A stretch of 22,123 bases of DNA from a virus, in IMG/VR virus record IMGVR_UViG_3300025887_000163, positions 1-22,123 of that record. The stretch is one strand, 5' to 3'. The first letter of the stretch is position 1; each line of letters opens with the position of its first letter. Shown one piece after another: positions 13,848-20,169 of the stretch. The notes beneath the pieces were generated by a model. The model was not told the origin of the DNA, made no database searches, and saw nothing but the letters and a program-made list of their open reading frames with translations. The position numbers and the translations under genes were made by a program.

Positions 13848-16820
13848 CTAATACCCAAAATCCGCGTCTATTGGTTGGGGGGCGTTGTTGTGCTTTGATC
13901 CCCACGCGAAAGGATCATGCGATTGTGGCCGGGACATTACGCCATAACGGACAGAGTCGTATGCGTGGTCGTCTGTGAACCTGCCATCAATATCCTCACC
14001 ACCTTTTGGGTCTGTCGGAAGGATAGGAAGGGTAGCTACGATCTTCCTGCAGGTATTGAAGAAGATGATACCGGGGCGTTCTGTGTTGGGATCTACCCGC
14101 AAACGCTTATGGAGCTGGTTTTTACCCGCTACTCTGGCCCCATGAGAGCGATCTGACGGTCTCCAGCGGCCTCCGAGGTTATTCATCTCTTCAGCAATAC
14201 TGGGGCCTTTTTGACCCCTATTGTGCCATGTGGAGCTATCTAGGACGCCATAATCGACGTTTTCACCTCGTTCTGCCTCTGCTACTGCTATCTGCAGGGC
14301 GTCACCTTCGTGCTTTGATACGTATAACTCACGGTAAACAATGAGCATTTCATAAGCAGGGTCGATGGCGAACCAGTGAACAGCTGAAAACGAGCTATAT
14401 CCGTAGTCACAGGACCGGAACCGACGCCAGCTGGCAGGGATCTCGAACGGATCAACCACATGTACGCTGGTACGGAATTCAGGAAATGCAGCACCTTCCG
14501 TTACAGACCAATCACCCTCAAGAAGCTGGCGTCTTTGGTGTTCTGGAAGAGACAACAGACTGTTCTGGTAGCTGTCGTCCTGAATGAGATACGGGTTGTC
14601 ATACAGAGAGGCCGGGATGAACCGACGCTTGAATAGAGGCTCACCAGCTTTATCATTGGGCTGACCAGCACGAGGGTGTCCGTTGGGGTAGACGTCCGGG
14701 TGGGCCATCATCTTACCTGTATCGATATCCGTAGCCCAGAACGCCTTATTGGCTGGGGCAGGGTCGATGAACATCTGCTTAACCCACGTGTTTCCAGAAA
14801 CCCACACACTTCCGTCCTGACGGGCGATAAATGTATGTGTGTTTGGAATACCTACACAATACACATAACCAGAGTAGGGGACTAATCTCACGCTAGACTT
14901 ACGCTTGGAGTGCGTGTTCACCTCGTATTTATGGTTCCCAGTAAGAAGCTCAGTGCCACCCGACTTAGTGGCCTTGGTACTTACCTGATAGGTAACGCCC
15001 TCCCGGTTGGGACGCTGCCGTTGAGAGACGTACACAATACGACCAATCTTAATGGCCACTTCACTGAAGTCATCTGCCAATTGGTGAGACGTAGTGTAGT
15101 AGTACGAACCGGACCCGTCCCCCATCATCGCAGTACGGAAGAATTCTTTGAGAGCCTGCGTTGGAAGGCGTTTAAATTCAGCTGTTAGCCTCTTGTTTCT
15201 GCAACCGTCCCCATACATGGACATGTGTTCGTATAGAGAAGGGCAGTAGATATAGAAGTCTGTCTCAGAGAAACTATACTTATACCCCATTCTATCCAGA
15301 AGAGATGCGATATCTTCTCTACCCGCATCTTTACATTGGGAAATTACAACAGCCTTATCCCGAACACACCGAGACCCCTCAGATACATACCAGCCAACTA
15401 GCGCAGCATAATCTTCGACGCGATGTTCGTGCGGCTGCTGAAGTTTTCTCTTCCTACCCCCAGAGTGTTCAATAGAGATGTGAGATGTGTCGTCTCCAGC
15501 ATAAGATACAGACCGCAGGATGGTAGCCTGACCCGGAAGATCAGAAAAAGGAACTAGGGAGTACGAAGACTTAGGGTTATCTCTTGTACCTCCAACTTTT
15601 GCTACTTTATGGTCCTGAGTAATGGACATATTAAGCCCGCGAACCGATACTTGGACGACATCTTCATCAACCCACTGCTTGTATGTGTGGTCCACATATG
15701 TCTCAAACATGTTTCCAGAAGCATCCACAGAGTAAATAGCATCACCTGCCACCATCTCTTTAATGTCTACCCAGCCGCGATCAGGAGTAAGTACCTCACC
15801 ATGCGTAAGACAGTGTCCGGGACCGCCGGGGTTTGTTGTAGCACGTTGGTACGTAGGCAGATCAGGCGCTGTGGTACGGAGACGTGACCGCATGTAGTTC
15901 CACGCGAACGGCGTGGCATGTTGTGTAAGTTCGTCGAAGGCGATGTACGAGAAAGCCTGACCCTGATAACGCAGAACGTCTTCTGGCCGCTCAAGGTAAG
16001 TCATCCACATGTGACCACCACTAGGGAACGTCCAGCTACTCTTACGTTCAGACCACTTGGCGGCTTTGAATGCTTGTGGATACAGCTGCTGGGATTTCCA
16101 GACCAGTTCCCGAAGTTCGTCGTTTGTACGTCGTAGGATCAGGCCATTGAATTCAGGGTGATCAAAGTAACGTACGGGATCGGCCAGAAGGCCATAGGAT
16201 TTTCCGCCGCCAGCTGAACCACCATAAAGAACTTCCTGTTCACTAGCTGCCAGAAACTGGGTTTGGGGTCCGGGGTTTGGTGTGAAGATAGCATTAACGT
16301 CGTCCGATACTTGGGCAAAATCAACGTGATCATCTACGTCTGTTTCGCGGTTGATGGCCGGGGCAGCAAGTTCCGTATTCGGCTCTTGTTCCGGCTCTTT
16401 GGTGTGATCAACCCAGTTATCTAGCTTCTTCTTCTGCATCACTGCGACACGCTTGGCGTCTGCCAGTTTACGCTTCACTTTGGCCTTAGCTTTATCTGGG
16501 CCTGTCTTTGGGGCCTTAGCCCGTCGAGCTTTCTTCTGCTCTTTCTCACGTACGTTCTTGGGATCTGTCCCACGACGCTCTTTCCAGATCCGATTGATAC
16601 CTTGGTGGCTGATCTTCTTCCCGGTGGCGTTGGTCAGCCATGCGGCGACCTCACGGAGAGACATACGATTATCAATCGCATCCAGCGCCTCCTTAATGGG
16701 TCCAACCATTTCCGGGTCTGGGATCAGGACCAGCGGATCTTCCTCAGAGATCATGTAGCCGTATGCTACAGGTACGCCGGGGTGGATACGTGTCTTTGGA
16801 GGGAAGTCCCTATCGTGCAT
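13848..16820 (-). CDS. terL: Terminase large subunit precursor with N-terminal HTH extension and intein
   Basis: 990-aa precursor; 649 aa after removal of a 341-aa intein (residues 337-677). Residues ~10-80 look like a helix-turn-helix of the recombinase type (DAIDNRMSLREVAAWL ... KISHQGINRIWKERRG), then a Lys/Arg-rich linker (~85-140). The packaging ATPase has Walker A GGSAGGGKS (200-208), Walker B YIAFDE (292-297) and coupling motif ATTNP (~327-331). The headful nuclease domain has acidic residues D805 (CDYG), D861 (VLDSS) and D950/D951/D955 (TDDHAYDS). It cuts and pumps DNA through the portal. Its ATG directly abuts the terS TAA (TAAATG) with no clear ribosome site, so translation is probably coupled. 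Confidence 0.96.
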   Translation of the reverse strand: MHDRDFPPKTRIHPGVPVAYGYMISEEDPLVLIPDPEMVGPIKEALDAIDNRMSLREVAAWLTNATGKKISHQGINRIWKERRGTDPKNVREKEQKKARRAKAPKTGPDKAKAKVKRKLADAKRVAVMQKKKLDNWVDHTKEPEQEPNTELAAPAINRETDVDDHVDFAQVSDDVNAIFTPNPGPQTQFLAASEQEVLYGGSAGGGKSYGLLADPVRYFDHPEFNGLILRRTNDELRELVWKSQQLYPQAFKAAKWSERKSSWTFPSGGHMWMTYLERPEDVLRYQGQAFSYIAFDELTQHATPFAWNYMRSRLRTTAPDLPTYQRATTNPGGPGHCLTHGEVLTPDRGWVDIKEMVAGDAIYSVDASGNMFETYVDHTYKQWVDEDVVQVSVRGLNMSITQDHKVAKVGGTRDNPKSSYSLVPFSDLPGQATILRSVSYAGDDTSHISIEHSGGRKRKLQQPHEHRVEDYAALVGWYVSEGSRCVRDKAVVISQCKDAGREDIASLLDRMGYKYSFSETDFYIYCPSLYEHMSMYGDGCRNKRLTAEFKRLPTQALKEFFRTAMMGDGSGSYYYTTSHQLADDFSEVAIKIGRIVYVSQRQRPNREGVTYQVSTKATKSGGTELLTGNHKYEVNTHSKRKSSVRLVPYSGYVYCVGIPNTHTFIARQDGSVWVSGNTWVKQMFIDPAPANKAFWATDIDTGKMMAHPDVYPNGHPRAGQPNDKAGEPLFKRRFIPASLYDNPYLIQDDSYQNSLLSLPEHQRRQLLEGDWSVTEGAAFPEFRTSVHVVDPFEIPASWRRFRSCDYGYSSFSAVHWFAIDPAYEMLIVYRELYVSKHEGDALQIAVAEAERGENVDYGVLDSSTWHNRGQKGPSIAEEMNNLGGRWRPSDRSHGARVAGKNQLHKRLRVDPNTERPGIIFFNTCRKIVATLPILPTDPKGGEDIDGRFTDDHAYDSVRYGVMSRPQSHDPFAWGSKHNNAPQPIDADFGY
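14790..15812 (-). mobile_element. Intein with LAGLIDADG homing endonuclease inside terL
   Basis: In frame and translated with terL. It begins at Cys337 (CLTHGEVLTPDRGW, splicing block A), has block B TQDH (T401-x-x-H404), endonuclease helices ALVGWYVSEG (~473-482, acidic E481) and FFRTAMMGDGSG (~560-571, acidic D568), then block F YVYCVGIPNTHTFIA and terminal VSGN with Asn677, followed by Thr678 of the C-extein. The penultimate residue is Gly rather than the common His. All essential splicing residues (Cys1, block B His, terminal Asn, Thr+1) are present, so splicing is likely. Both LAGLIDADG acids are present, so homing activity is possible. Insertion is in TTNPGGPGH/T, a highly conserved ATPase motif. 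Confidence 0.95.
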
Positions 16821-17195
16821 TTATGACTGGTCTTTTGGGGGAAGAATAAATACACCGGGCTGGGTAGTTTCGATCTGCAGACGTTCTGTCTTAGCCAGAC
16901 CAACACGGTCCAGTACACGCTCTGCAGCGGCGATGGTGTTACGGTTACCAAGAGCCTCAGGAGTGTCCAGAACACCAACCAGTTTAGCCACAGCCTTAGG
17001 GGCATTCATGGCCAGCTGCATTGATGCGGCTTCGATGATGTGATCTTTGATGGGGGCGATTGCGTCACGGAAACTGGTATTACTGGAATACCCTGCTTCA
17101 TTCATCGCGGCACGGATATCACCTTGGCACGACCCCATGAGACAATCGATGAATGTCTGCTGCCGCTCAGTCAGCGGTGATTTCTTCTCGACCAT
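16821..17195 (-). CDS. terS: Terminase small subunit
   Basis: 124 aa. The N-terminus LTERQQTFIDCLMGSCQGDIRAAMNEAGYS is the usual DNA-binding helix-turn-helix of small terminases, followed by an oligomerisation helix pair (IIEAASMQLAMNAPKAVAKLV, then NRNTIAAAERVLDRVGLAKTERLQI) and a short C-terminal tail that would contact TerL. It selects the packaging site and loads DNA on the motor. AGGA sits seven bases before the ATG. The first 29 bases overlap the end of the upstream gene and its stop abuts the terL start. Length and helix order fit the family well. Confidence 0.9.
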   Translation of the reverse strand: MVEKKSPLTERQQTFIDCLMGSCQGDIRAAMNEAGYSSNTSFRDAIAPIKDHIIEAASMQLAMNAPKAVAKLVGVLDTPEALGNRNTIAAAERVLDRVGLAKTERLQIETTQPGVFILPPKDQS

Positions 17196-17646
17196 TGTAT
17201 AGTCCTATGTCTGATGAATAAAAGGTGCTGACGGTGAGCCACGGCCATCCGCAGTCGTGTTTGACTGTGGCGAAACTGTTGCTCTTAATTCGCTCTTCTG
17301 AGAGACCTACGATAATGGCTTCCCAAGACAACACGCCGGGGCGGTTAATAGAGGGCTGGTCTTCAAAGTAGGAAGTCACACCGACATGACGATCTGGGGT
17401 ACCAAAGTACCACTCCAGACTATCGTTCACGTAGCCACAATCCCGTACCTTTGGGGCGAAACCTGATAGACGTATGGTTCCATCCAGACGCTCTTCATAT
17501 GCGGTGATGGTTAGGGAAGGATTTACCACGGGGTAAATTTCACCTTCAAGTCGGCCTATTGGACCTTCGAGGAATTGGAACATCGAAGTACCTAAAAGGA
17601 ATACAACTACGATGGTCAGAAAATACGTATGGAGAGACTTAATCAT
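17167..17646 (-). CDS. Membrane-anchored periplasmic-type protein, unknown
   Basis: 159 aa from ATG at 17646, chosen because it overlaps the upstream stop as ATGA; a GTG five codons upstream has no proper ribosome site. Residues ~8-26 (YFLTIVVVFLLGTSMFQF) are one membrane segment or uncleaved signal anchor. The remaining ~130 residues are polar and beta-rich, with two DCG motifs (C70 and C122) that could form a disulfide in the periplasm. Its 3' end overlaps terS by 29 bases. It pairs with the 77-aa membrane protein upstream. Candidate roles are lysis support, superinfection exclusion or envelope modification; I see no holin or spanin lipobox pattern and no named family. Confidence 0.8.
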   Translation of the reverse strand: MIKSLHTYFLTIVVVFLLGTSMFQFLEGPIGRLEGEIYPVVNPSLTITAYEERLDGTIRLSGFAPKVRDCGYVNDSLEWYFGTPDRHVGVTSYFEDQPSINRPGVLSWEAIIVGLSEERIKSNSFATVKHDCGWPWLTVSTFYSSDIGLYNGREEITAD

Positions 17647-17876
17647 TTTGTGTTCACCCACCCCTGAATAAGGTCAATCAGGGAATCTCTCATAAGGATG
17701 AATGCAGCAGCGAATGTCAGGAGAAGTGTGGCCGCACCCTTAAGCCACCACAATTTACCCCAGAGGTACTGCCAAAAGATCCGGTCGTCTGCCATTTCAA
17801 GGATAGCAACACGGGTATCGTGCGGGATATCATCCCACCTCTCATACTCCTCTGTGTCGGGTTTCTTCTTAATCAT
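17643..17876 (-). CDS. Small single-pass membrane protein, unknown (holin-like size)
   Basis: 77 aa. A polar N-terminus (KKKPDTEEYERWDDIPHD) leads to a helix with RVAILEMADDRIFW, an aromatic belt (YLWGKLWWLKG), one transmembrane helix (~45-62, AATLLLTFAAAFILM) and a short C-terminal amphipathic end. Size and a charged cytosolic head resemble small phage membrane proteins, including class III holins, but nothing proves pore formation. AGGGG lies nine bases upstream of the ATG and the stop overlaps the next start (ATGA), so the two products are made together. Confidence 0.82.
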   Translation of the reverse strand: MIKKKPDTEEYERWDDIPHDTRVAILEMADDRIFWQYLWGKLWWLKGAATLLLTFAAAFILMRDSLIDLIQGWVNTK

Positions 17877-17900
17877 ACCGGGTATCCCCTAAAGTAGAAT

Positions 17901-17930
17901 AGACGCCCACAGTGAAAACCACAGGCGTCT
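17901..17930 (-). terminator. Hairpin in front of small membrane gene
   Basis: AGACGCC (17901-17907) and GGCGTCT (17924-17930) form a 7-bp stem with a 16-base loop between the 32-codon ORF and the 77-aa gene. On the transcribed strand it is followed by ATTCTACTTT, not a clean T run. It is more likely an attenuating or stabilising hairpin than a full terminator. Confidence 0.45.
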
Positions 17931-17945
17931 GTTTAGTAGGGGCGA

Positions 17946-18044
17946 TTACTTACCTTTGCAGGAAGCAACATTCTTCTGAGTACCAGCTGTATTGGACGCA
18001 CCAGCTTTGATGGTCGTCGGCTTTTTGGGGGTCATCTTTTTCAT
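17946..18044 (-). CDS. Very small basic peptide, 32 aa
   Basis: ATG at 18044 to TAA at 17946. The product starts MKKMTPKKPTTIKAG and ends NVASCKGK; it is Lys/Thr/Ala-rich with one Cys. A weak AGG stands nine bases upstream, and the ORF fits the operon spacing, starting 14 bases after the previous stop and ending before the hairpin at 17901. Codon choice resembles its neighbours. Short length makes chance possible. No family recognised. Confidence 0.5.
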   Translation of the reverse strand: MKKMTPKKPTTIKAGASNTAGTQKNVASCKGK

Positions 18045-18058
18045 GTCTGTACCTATGT

Positions 18059-18307
18059 CTAGAGGGGGAGGCCCTCGTTTGGATCAAGGGACTGTTGAGT
18101 TGTGTCGGCTGCGTCAAAATCAAACAAAGCCCCATAATCTACGCCCATGTAGCAATCGTTGTGAAACTGCTTACGGGTGATCATCCCCTCTTCAAGGAGA
18201 TAGCGCCGGGTATCCTCAAGAGATATACGGAGACCTGTGGCGGCTTCGATAGCCGCTCTTATGTAGATGATGTTGATCATGTGGGGGGGATGTCCGAGAT
18301 TGCTCAT
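18059..18307 (-). CDS. First gene of structural operon, small protein, unknown
   Basis: 82 aa from ATG at 18307, or 73 aa from an in-frame ATG at 18280. The core (IYIRAAIEAATGLRISLEDTRRYLLEEGMITRKQF) reads as two or three helices, possibly a small DNA-binding or winged fold, followed by an acidic C-terminus (YGALFDFDAADTT). The promoter -10 ends at 18322, so transcripts should begin near 18315, only about eight bases before the first ATG. Neither ATG has a clear Shine-Dalgarno, suggesting a near-leaderless message or use of the second ATG. A run of seven C lies between the two ATGs. No family recognised. Confidence 0.72.
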   Translation of the reverse strand: MSNLGHPPHMINIIYIRAAIEAATGLRISLEDTRRYLLEEGMITRKQFHNDCYMGVDYGALFDFDAADTTQQSLDPNEGLPL

Positions 18308-18321
18308 CAGACGATAGATGA

Positions 18322-18350
18322 GTTATCGCATATTACCTTAACAATGTCAA
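18322..18350 (-). promoter_or_regulatory. Strong sigma70 promoter for the leftward structural operon
   Basis: Perfect -35 TTGACA (18345-18350), 17-base spacer, -10 GATAAC (18322-18327) with a TG one base before the -10 (extended -10). No terminator with a good T run separates it from terS, terL and portal. The spacer contains TTGTTAAGGTAATAT, nearly the same as at the promoter near 20550. It points away from the rightward promoter at 18359-18387, with the -35 boxes eight bases apart. Confidence 0.75.
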
Positions 18351-18358
18351 TAAAAAGC

Positions 18359-18387
18359 TTGACCAGAGGTAAGAAGTATGATATTTT
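18359..18387 (+). promoter_or_regulatory. Divergent rightward promoter for a small RNA
   Basis: TTGACC (18359-18364), 17-base spacer, TATTTT (18382-18387) preceded by TGA (extended -10). It is the only convincing plus-strand promoter seen. The expected start is near 18394 and a terminator follows at 18442-18468. Confidence 0.6.
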
Positions 18388-18393
18388 TAATCT

Positions 18394-18468
18394 ATGCTTT
18401 GGGATTGGTAATATATAATATACCTAATCCAAATCTTGTAAGGGCAGTCTTCGGGCTGCTCTTTTTTT
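18394..18468 (+). ncRNA. Candidate small RNA, about 75 nt, on plus strand
   Basis: Bounded by the rightward promoter and an intrinsic terminator. The predicted RNA has an AU-rich 5' hairpin, GGATT-GGTA (18402-18410) pairing with TACC-TAATCC (18421-18430) with one bulged T, then a short linker and the terminator stem. No start codon with a ribosome site occurs in it. It would be divergent from the structural operon and converge on the end of the 70-aa gene at 18473. Possible roles are regulation of phage or host messages or a sponge for a protein; none is proved. The 5' end is inferred from the promoter only. Confidence 0.5.
18442..18468 (+). terminator. Intrinsic terminator with UUCG loop, rightward
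   Basis: GGGCAGTC-TTCG-GGCTGCTC followed by seven T (18462-18468). The eight-pair stem includes two G-U pairs on the plus strand and the loop is the extra-stable UUCG. Read on the minus strand, no T run follows, so it acts on plus-strand transcripts only. Confidence 0.85.
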
Positions 18469-18472
18469 ATGT

Positions 18473-18685
18473 CTAGGCTATCCAGCCCATGACTGCACCA
18501 ATAGGTACAAGCACGACACCGACGATGCGTAGGACAGCTTCAACACCCACAGGATCACCTAGACCGTGTTCTACAAGATGGAGAATATTAACAACCCACC
18601 CGTAGAAAATACCGATAACACAGGTGATCCATATAGCAATCATAACGAAGGAGGCTGCGACGACGGCAGTTTCTGATTTACGCAT
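18473..18685 (-). CDS. Small two-helix membrane protein, unknown
   Basis: 70 aa with two hydrophobic helices (~8-28, AVVAASFVMIAIWITCVIGIF, and ~50-69) joined by a short loop with HLVEHGLGDPVG. Both ends are expected on the same side. Size and topology are compatible with a holin or antiholin of the two-helix class or with a superinfection-exclusion protein, but no diagnostic motif is seen. AGGA lies nine bases upstream. Its start overlaps the previous gene by eight bases, and it ends just four bases past the T run of the plus-strand terminator. Confidence 0.8.
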   Translation of the reverse strand: MRKSETAVVAASFVMIAIWITCVIGIFYGWVVNILHLVEHGLGDPVGVEAVLRIVGVVLVPIGAVMGWIA

Positions 18686-18983
18686 TTGATTTATTCCTGT
18701 TGAGTGAAGGTCTTATACGAGTGAGCATAAACTCTGTAGGTGGGGTAGGGCCGATAACTCTGTCGAATGTCTGCCCACCTATAGAACGATCCCCCTGCAT
18801 ATCAGTAATGATGAAGAACACAGTACCGCCACCAATCAGGGTTATTCTATTCTCGTGCTGGAGGTTCCATTCCTGCTCTGGCCACCAACCTGCCATATTC
18901 CGAATAGCACGCTCTCTACTCATTTGGTCAGGTACGGGGTACAGAAGGTTCTTTCCGTCTATTAGATCTTGAACAATACTCAT
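18678..18983 (-). CDS. Hypothetical protein, 101 aa
   Basis: A soluble protein with a helical N-terminus (MSIVQDLIDGKNLLY, then QMSRERAIRNMAGWWPEQEW) and a beta-rich part NRITLIGGGTVFFIITDMQGD followed by DRVIGPTPPTEFML. The GGGTVFFI strand plus IGP loop recalls pieces of P-loop proteins, but there is no GKS/T, so ATP binding cannot be claimed. It starts two bases after the stop of the signal-peptide gene and overlaps the next start, so it belongs to the same tight operon. The ribosome site is weak (GGGTAG). Unknown function. Confidence 0.75.
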   Translation of the reverse strand: MSIVQDLIDGKNLLYPVPDQMSRERAIRNMAGWWPEQEWNLQHENRITLIGGGTVFFIITDMQGDRSIGGQTFDRVIGPTPPTEFMLTRIRPSLNRNKSNA

Positions 18984-18985
18984 AC

Positions 18986-19381
18986 TCAGCTACCCATGTA
19001 TCTGTAGATGTGGATCTGACCGATATGATATTCCGGTACGAGGATCTCTTCGGGTACAGCGATGTATCCTTCTGGGGCTACCACTCGAATACGCTCTTCT
19101 GTCCGGGCCTGATAATTGTAATCGAAGTACACCTGTACAGTGATATCCCCGTAGGTGAGGGGGAACGTAGCATCCTCATGGTGTACAAGGTCATTCTGGA
19201 AGGTAACCGTGGCCACAGCTGAAGGAACAGAGGGCTGATCAATTACGATGTATGATCCGGTGTTCTCTCCAACCCGCTCTGTCCATCTGTACTCATTTCC
19301 ACCAGCTAGTGCCTGTGAGACGTGGAATATGAACAGGAACAGAGCAACCACGATCAGCAACCATGTGGTACGAATATCCAT
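18986..19381 (-). CDS. Exported (signal peptide) protein, unknown
   Basis: 131 aa from ATG at 19381, overlapping the previous stop as TGATG with GGAGG seven bases upstream. Residues 7-21 are a hydrophobic core and VSQALA-GG gives a good signal peptidase I site after Ala26. The mature ~105 residues are beta-rich (YRWTERVGENTGSYIVID, ITVQVYFDYNYQART, IRVVAPEGYIAVPEEILV) and lack Cys, so a periplasmic or surface-exposed beta domain is likely. It is made from the accessory block, not the structural operon. Superinfection exclusion or envelope interaction are possible; no family recognised. Confidence 0.8.
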   Translation of the reverse strand: MDIRTTWLLIVVALFLFIFHVSQALAGGNEYRWTERVGENTGSYIVIDQPSVPSAVATVTFQNDLVHHEDATFPLTYGDITVQVYFDYNYQARTEERIRVVAPEGYIAVPEEILVPEYHIGQIHIYRYMGS

Positions 19382-19572
19382 CACAGATCCTCCAGATTAC
19401 CGAGGTCTGAAAGCTCTTCCTTAATATCACCAACCCACAAAACAGCAGCATCATACAAAGCAAGCACAACACCAACGGTCAGCAATCCCACAATACTGTG
19501 AACATAGATAACCCACTTGGGGAGCTTCTGCAGGTAAGGGCGAAGTGCTGATCTGGGGACTTTGTATTCCAT
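19381..19572 (-). CDS. Small single-pass membrane protein, unknown
   Basis: 63 aa from ATG at 19572; GAGG lies nine bases upstream, and a longer reading would need a TTG. A basic N-terminus (YKVPRSALRPYLQKLPKW) precedes one membrane helix (~22-44, IYVHSIVGLLTVGVVLALYDAAVLW) and an acidic tail (DIKEELSDLGNLEDL). By the positive-inside rule the N-terminus should stay in the cytoplasm. It starts one base after the nuclease-like gene and its stop overlaps the exported protein start, suggesting coordinated production of the two envelope proteins. Confidence 0.78.
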   Translation of the reverse strand: MEYKVPRSALRPYLQKLPKWVIYVHSIVGLLTVGVVLALYDAAVLWVGDIKEELSDLGNLEDL

Positions 19573-19573
19573 G

Positions 19574-19993
19574 TTAGTAATCCTCAAACTCTGGGAGGAT
19601 CAGACCGAGTGACTTCTGGGTGTTCCGCAGAGAGAACTCAGTTTGGTAAAATCGGACTGTGTTATACGAGGGCAGATCCTCAGGACGCTTGAACAGAACC
19701 CGTTCTTTATCCAGAGCCACAAAAGCGAAGATATCAGCTGAACGATCACCCAAAGTGAAAGCATAGCTGGGGAAGGTGTGGGTCTTACTCTGTTTGGTGG
19801 CGATAGTGGCAGTCTTAACCTCTACCGTCTTCACCGTCTTATCAGGGTACCGACACCACAAGTCAGGGCCATATACGTCCACAGGAACGACCTGTAGGCC
19901 AGCACGAATGAGAATGTAGGAGGTGAGATATTCACCAGCCTGCCCAGCCATCACAGTTGATCGTAGCGGGGCGAAGTCTGCAATATCAATCAT
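19574..19993 (-). CDS. PD-(D/E)XK nuclease-like protein
   Basis: 139 aa. The fold signature is GQAGEYLTSYILIRAGLQVV (Glu21 in helix 1), VYGPDLWCR (Asp44) and TVEVKTA (Glu58-x-Lys60), the E...D...ExK arrangement of small PD-(D/E)XK proteins such as the group I intron endonuclease/archaeal resolvase-like families. Later strands DIFAFVALDKERVLFK complete the core. All metal-binding residues are present, so it is probably active. Role could be DNA repair, recombination, host DNA breakdown or defence against competing DNA. It overlaps the 59-aa gene as ATGA. Superfamily call fairly firm, biology open. Confidence 0.85.
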   Translation of the reverse strand: MIDIADFAPLRSTVMAGQAGEYLTSYILIRAGLQVVPVDVYGPDLWCRYPDKTVKTVEVKTATIATKQSKTHTFPSYAFTLGDRSADIFAFVALDKERVLFKRPEDLPSYNTVRFYQTEFSLRNTQKSLGLILPEFEDY

Positions 19994-20169
19994 TCTGAAA
20001 TCCCCAGCATAGTACGAACATCTCTCTGGGCATTCTTGTACCCGTGGTCATAGGCCTCAATCAGGGCCTCCAGAACATGTGCCTCAGTAGAAGCGGTCAC
20101 TTCCAACGTCTTACTACGAACACGGATAGCTCTCTTTCCGCTGTTCAAGACAATGGTACGGTAATTCAT
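19990..20169 (-). CDS. Small protein, 59 aa, unknown
   Basis: ATG at 20169 overlaps the previous stop as TGATG, with GGAGGG ten bases upstream, and its TGA overlaps the next ATG as ATGA. The product has a beta start (NYRTIVLNSGKRAIRVRSKTLEV), then a helix STEAHVLEALIEAYDHGYKNAQRDVRTML. The double coupling and strong ribosome site show it is a true gene despite its size. The beta-beta-helix layout could fit a small nucleic-acid-binding or partner protein of the adjacent nuclease-like protein, but that is a guess. Confidence 0.85.
   Translation of the reverse strand: MNYRTIVLNSGKRAIRVRSKTLEVTASTEAHVLEALIEAYDHGYKNAQRDVRTMLGISE

Noticed and set aside
18095-18418. Plus-strand ORF of 107 codons ending before the UUCG terminator
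   Set aside because: It is antisense to the 82-aa gene, starts upstream of the plus-strand promoter and has no ribosome site; the small RNA explains the terminator better.
18442-18468. Terminator for the minus-strand accessory block
   Set aside because: The T run follows the stem only on the plus strand; on the minus strand the stem is preceded by A residues and followed by mixed sequence.
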